Part shown: piece after piece, positions 62,227 to 64,000 of the stretch
How the letters are laid out: every line of letters starts with the position of its first letter
How positions within the stretch are numbered: the first letter of the stretch is position 1
Assembly (NCBI GenBank): GCA_900541135.1
Contig: UQIG01000004.1
Span: forward strand, 1-64,000
Length of the DNA stretch: 64,000 bases
Reading direction: 5' to 3'
Origin: an uncultured Collinsella sp.
GTDB taxonomy: Bacteria > Actinomycetota > Coriobacteriia > Coriobacteriales > Coriobacteriaceae
Translations under genes and position numbers: made by a program
The notes under the pieces: generated by a model
What the model was told of the DNA's origin: nothing
Database searches by the model: none
The model's input: the letters and a program-made list of their open reading frames with translations, nothing else

Positions 62227-62254
62227 AACTGCACGGTTTGCGCGCTGGCTCGAG

Positions 62255-62902
62255 CTACGCGTTCTTTTTGCCCAGCTTAGCCTTAACCAGACCGACCACA
62301 GTCGGAATGATCGATACGGCAACGATGCCGACGATCAGCAGCTCAAAGTGCTCCTGCACAAAGGGGATGCCGCCAAAGAAGTAGCCCAGCAGTGTAAAGA
62401 GCGTCGACCAGGTAATGCCGCCCAGCACGTTAAAGATGACAAAATTGCGCCAGTGCATGCCGCCCATGCCGGCGATAAAGGGCACAAAGGTGCGGATAAA
62501 CGGGAAGAAGCGACCCAGGAAGATGGCCAGGTGACCCCACTTGTCCAAGAAATCCTCGGACTTTTTGATGCGCTCGGGCGTCATAGCCTTGACCTTGCCC
62601 GAAGCGATAATCTTTTTGCCAAAGAAGTGACCGATCATAAAGTTGCACTGGTCGCCCAGGATGGCAGCAGCCCATGCGACGACCAGCAGTGCCACGATGT
62701 TAAAACCACCGTTGTGGGCAAAGAAGCCCGAAGCAAACAGCAGTGAATCGCCAGGAAGGAACGGGAAGAACACCACGCCCGTCTCGATAAAGATGATCAG
62801 GAACACGCAGCCGTAGGCCATAAGCGGGCCGGCGGCGATCCAGCTGGCGATCGCGGTGCGCGGGTCCTTAAGCAGCTCGGCAATAAAATTGATGAAACCC
62901 AT
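62255..62902 (-). CDS. DedA family (VTT domain) membrane protein
   Basis: A 215-residue membrane protein. The family segment is FIETGVVFFPFLPGDSLLF, followed by LGDQCNFMIGHFFGKK and FLGRFFPFIRTFVPFIAGMGGM, the last with the re-entrant Arg-containing loop. DedA proteins are now linked to lipid scrambling, such as undecaprenyl phosphate recycling. The ATG at 62902 has GAGAGG upstream. Confidence 0.95.
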   Translation of the reverse strand: MGFINFIAELLKDPRTAIASWIAAGPLMAYGCVFLIIFIETGVVFFPFLPGDSLLFASGFFAHNGGFNIVALLVVAWAAAILGDQCNFMIGHFFGKKIIASGKVKAMTPERIKKSEDFLDKWGHLAIFLGRFFPFIRTFVPFIAGMGGMHWRNFVIFNVLGGITWSTLFTLLGYFFGGIPFVQEHFELLIVGIVAVSIIPTVVGLVKAKLGKKNA

Positions 62903-63067
62903 GAAGTAAAACCTCTCAGTTGTGGGCGCGGATACGTCCAAGTTGACCAGTATACGGTTGCGGTGCCCCCTCGTGCGCAACCCCACAAAAGCATGACTCC
63001 ATTACCAGCAAGTTTGCATAACTGACACTTGTAGCGCAAAGCCGCCAAGATTGTCCTTTTTAATCCC

Positions 63068-63084
63068 TAGCGAATCGCTATACT
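63068..63084 (+). promoter_or_regulatory. Palindrome overlapping a -10 box upstream of cysE
   Basis: TAGCGA-A-TCGCTA (63068-63080) runs into TATACT (63079-63084). The sequence GAATCGC recurs 21 nt later. This is a candidate operator for control of serine acetyltransferase. Confidence 0.4.
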
Positions 63085-63125
63085 TTATTGAATCGCAATG
63101 CCATGGCGCTAAGGGAGGGCGGCCG

Positions 63126-63830
63126 GTGAGCTTTATCAATACCATTCGCGAGGACATCAAGACCGTCCAGGCGCAGGACCCCGCCGCGCAAAACGGTCTG
63201 GTCATCTTTCTTTCCTATCCTGGCCTGCACGCCAAGTGGAACCACGTGCCCGAGCACTGGCTGTGGGAGCACGGTCATCGCTCGCTCGCCCGCGTGCTCT
63301 CGCAAATCACCCGCCACATCACCGGCGTCGAGATTCACCCTGCCGCGCAGATTGGCAAGCACTTCTTTATCGACCACGCCATGGGCGTCGTCATCGGCGA
63401 GACCACCATTGTGGGCGACAACTGTGTGCTCTACCAGGGCGTCACGCTCGGCGGCACCGGCAACGAGACCGGCAAGCGTCACCCCACCCTGGGCAACAAT
63501 GTCACGGTGGGCACGGGCGCCAAGGTGCTCGGCAACATCCGCATCGGCAACAACGTCAAGATCGGCGGCAACTCGGTCGTCGTTAAGGACGTCCCCGACA
63601 ACTGCACCGTCGTGGGCGTGCCGGGACGCATCATCAAGCGCAACGGCTGCCGTGTGTTCGAGGAGAGTTTCGACGCCAAGCAGCATCGCGAGTACATGCC
63701 CGATGACGCCGCCGAGCAGTCCGCCCTCAACCGCCAGGGCATCACCGAGAATGCCCGCCGCGTCAAGGAACTCGAGCGAGAGGTGGCCGAGCTCAAGGCC
63801 CTCGTCGCCAAGCTCGTGGACGAACGCTAG
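63126..63830 (+). CDS. cysE: Serine O-acetyltransferase
   Basis: A 234-residue enzyme that makes O-acetylserine from serine and acetyl-CoA, the first step of cysteine synthesis. The left-handed beta-helix with hexapeptide repeats starts at [17 protein letters not shown] and contains the catalytic His in [26 protein letters not shown] is the acetyl-CoA loop. A C-terminal coiled tail ([19 protein letters not shown]) is longer than usual. The start is a GTG at 63126 with GGGAGG seven nt upstream. No cysK follows. Confidence 0.94.
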   Translation: MSFINTIREDIKTVQAQDPAAQNGLVIFLSYPGLHAKWNHVPEHWLWEHGHRSLARVLSQITRHITGVEIHPAAQIGKHFFIDHAMGVVIGETTIVGDNCVLYQGVTLGGTGNETGKRHPTLGNNVTVGTGAKVLGNIRIGNNVKIGGNSVVVKDVPDNCTVVGVPGRIIKRNGCRVFEESFDAKQHREYMPDDAAEQSALNRQGITENARRVKELEREVAELKALVAKLVDER

Positions 63831-63865
63831 GAACGCAAGCGGCACAAAACGACATCGGCATCAAC

Positions 63866-63906
63866 GCAAAGGCGCGCCAGGGAATTCATCCCCGGCGCGC
63901 CTTATT
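63866..63906. terminator. Bidirectional terminator between cysE and the exporter tail
   Basis: AAGGCGCGCCAGGG and CCCCGGCGCGCCTT stem with T-rich flank. Confidence 0.8.
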
Positions 63907-63910
63907 TGTG

Positions 63911-63942
63911 ATGTGGCAAAGAGACTGTCCCTTTGTCACATT
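63911..63942. repeat. 33-bp REP palindrome overlapping a stop codon
   Basis: REP variant (ATGTGGCAAAGAGAC…GTCCCTTTGTCACAT) whose last two bases are part of the TAA of the exporter gene at 63941. Confidence 0.8.
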
Positions 63943-64000
63943 ATGCGAACTGGCTCAGATAGAGGTCGGCGTAGGCACCCTCGGCAGCCAGCAGCTCCTT
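63941..64000 (-). CDS. C-terminal end of a third ABC exporter (partial)
   Basis: Only 19 codons and the stop are in the window. They read KELLAAEGAYADLYLSQFA, nearly the same as the C-terminus of the exporter at 51308 (ELLAAGGFYAELYRSQFA). The rest lies beyond 64000, so it is the 3' end of another ABC exporter half on the minus strand. Confidence 0.75.
   Translation of the reverse strand, partial: KELLAAEGAYADLYLSQFA

Overview
The window looks like part of a high-GC gut actinobacterium of the class Coriobacteriia, most likely Collinsella. This is inferred from the codon and GC style, the OFA-type transporters, the sortase-anchored pilin-like adhesin, and repeat families of a kind I associate with that genus; no search was run. 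Bases 1-47 are not genomic. They match the end of an Illumina/Nextera i7 adapter (index plus transposon mosaic end), so the window begins at a contig end.

Layout. 48-2909 (minus strand): translation termination genes prfA and a 3'-truncated prmC, separated by about 670 nt of AT-rich accessory DNA. 3.2-3.6 kb: a transposase remnant. 3.66-12 kb: one giant sortase-anchored surface protein (fibro-slime domain, SpaA-like domains, about 13 pilin-type isopeptide repeats). 12.2-16.6 kb: an amino-acid ABC importer with an M20 peptidase. 16.8-23.5 kb: aldose epimerase, a membrane protein, MFS transporter, low-molecular-weight phosphatase, an AAA/DUF4143 ATPase and a pyridoxal-kinase-like operon. 23.8-28.1 kb: MarR regulator overlapping a heterodimeric ABC exporter, with a consensus promoter and a possible operator. 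28.6-34.2 kb: a diguanylate cyclase, then a divergent LysR / SDR / OFA-MFS / Gfo-Idh catabolic cluster. 34.6-41.5 kb: tex, transaldolase, HAD phosphatase, rlmKL. 41.6-46.4 kb: a potassium module (kup, a small membrane protein, a KdpD-like kinase, kdpE). 46.5-55 kb: nitroreductase, LTA-synthase-like sulfatase, flavodoxin, second heterodimeric exporter. 55.2-64 kb: a coiled-coil wall protein with an LANTG motif, SRP RNA, a tadA-glycerate kinase fusion, tRNA-Ser(TGA), TetR, LemA, ilvE, DedA, cysE and the tail of a third exporter.

The most unusual content lies in three places. First, several families of intergenic palindromes recur through the window. They include a 33-bp near-perfect REP (seven loci), two arrays whose inverted arms alternate at exactly 33 and 29 bp, two MITE-like families with long terminal inverted repeats, and a 135-nt terminator element with a compensatory base change between copies. 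Second, several proteins have odd architecture: TadA fused to glycerate kinase, RlmKL with an apparently dead RlmL half, PrmC with a roughly 115-residue Ala/Glu insertion, and an adhesin built from a duplicated and permuted set of repeats. Third, a KdpDE-like system is linked to Kup rather than to KdpFABC. I saw no CRISPR array, prophage, rRNA or obvious new defence system.
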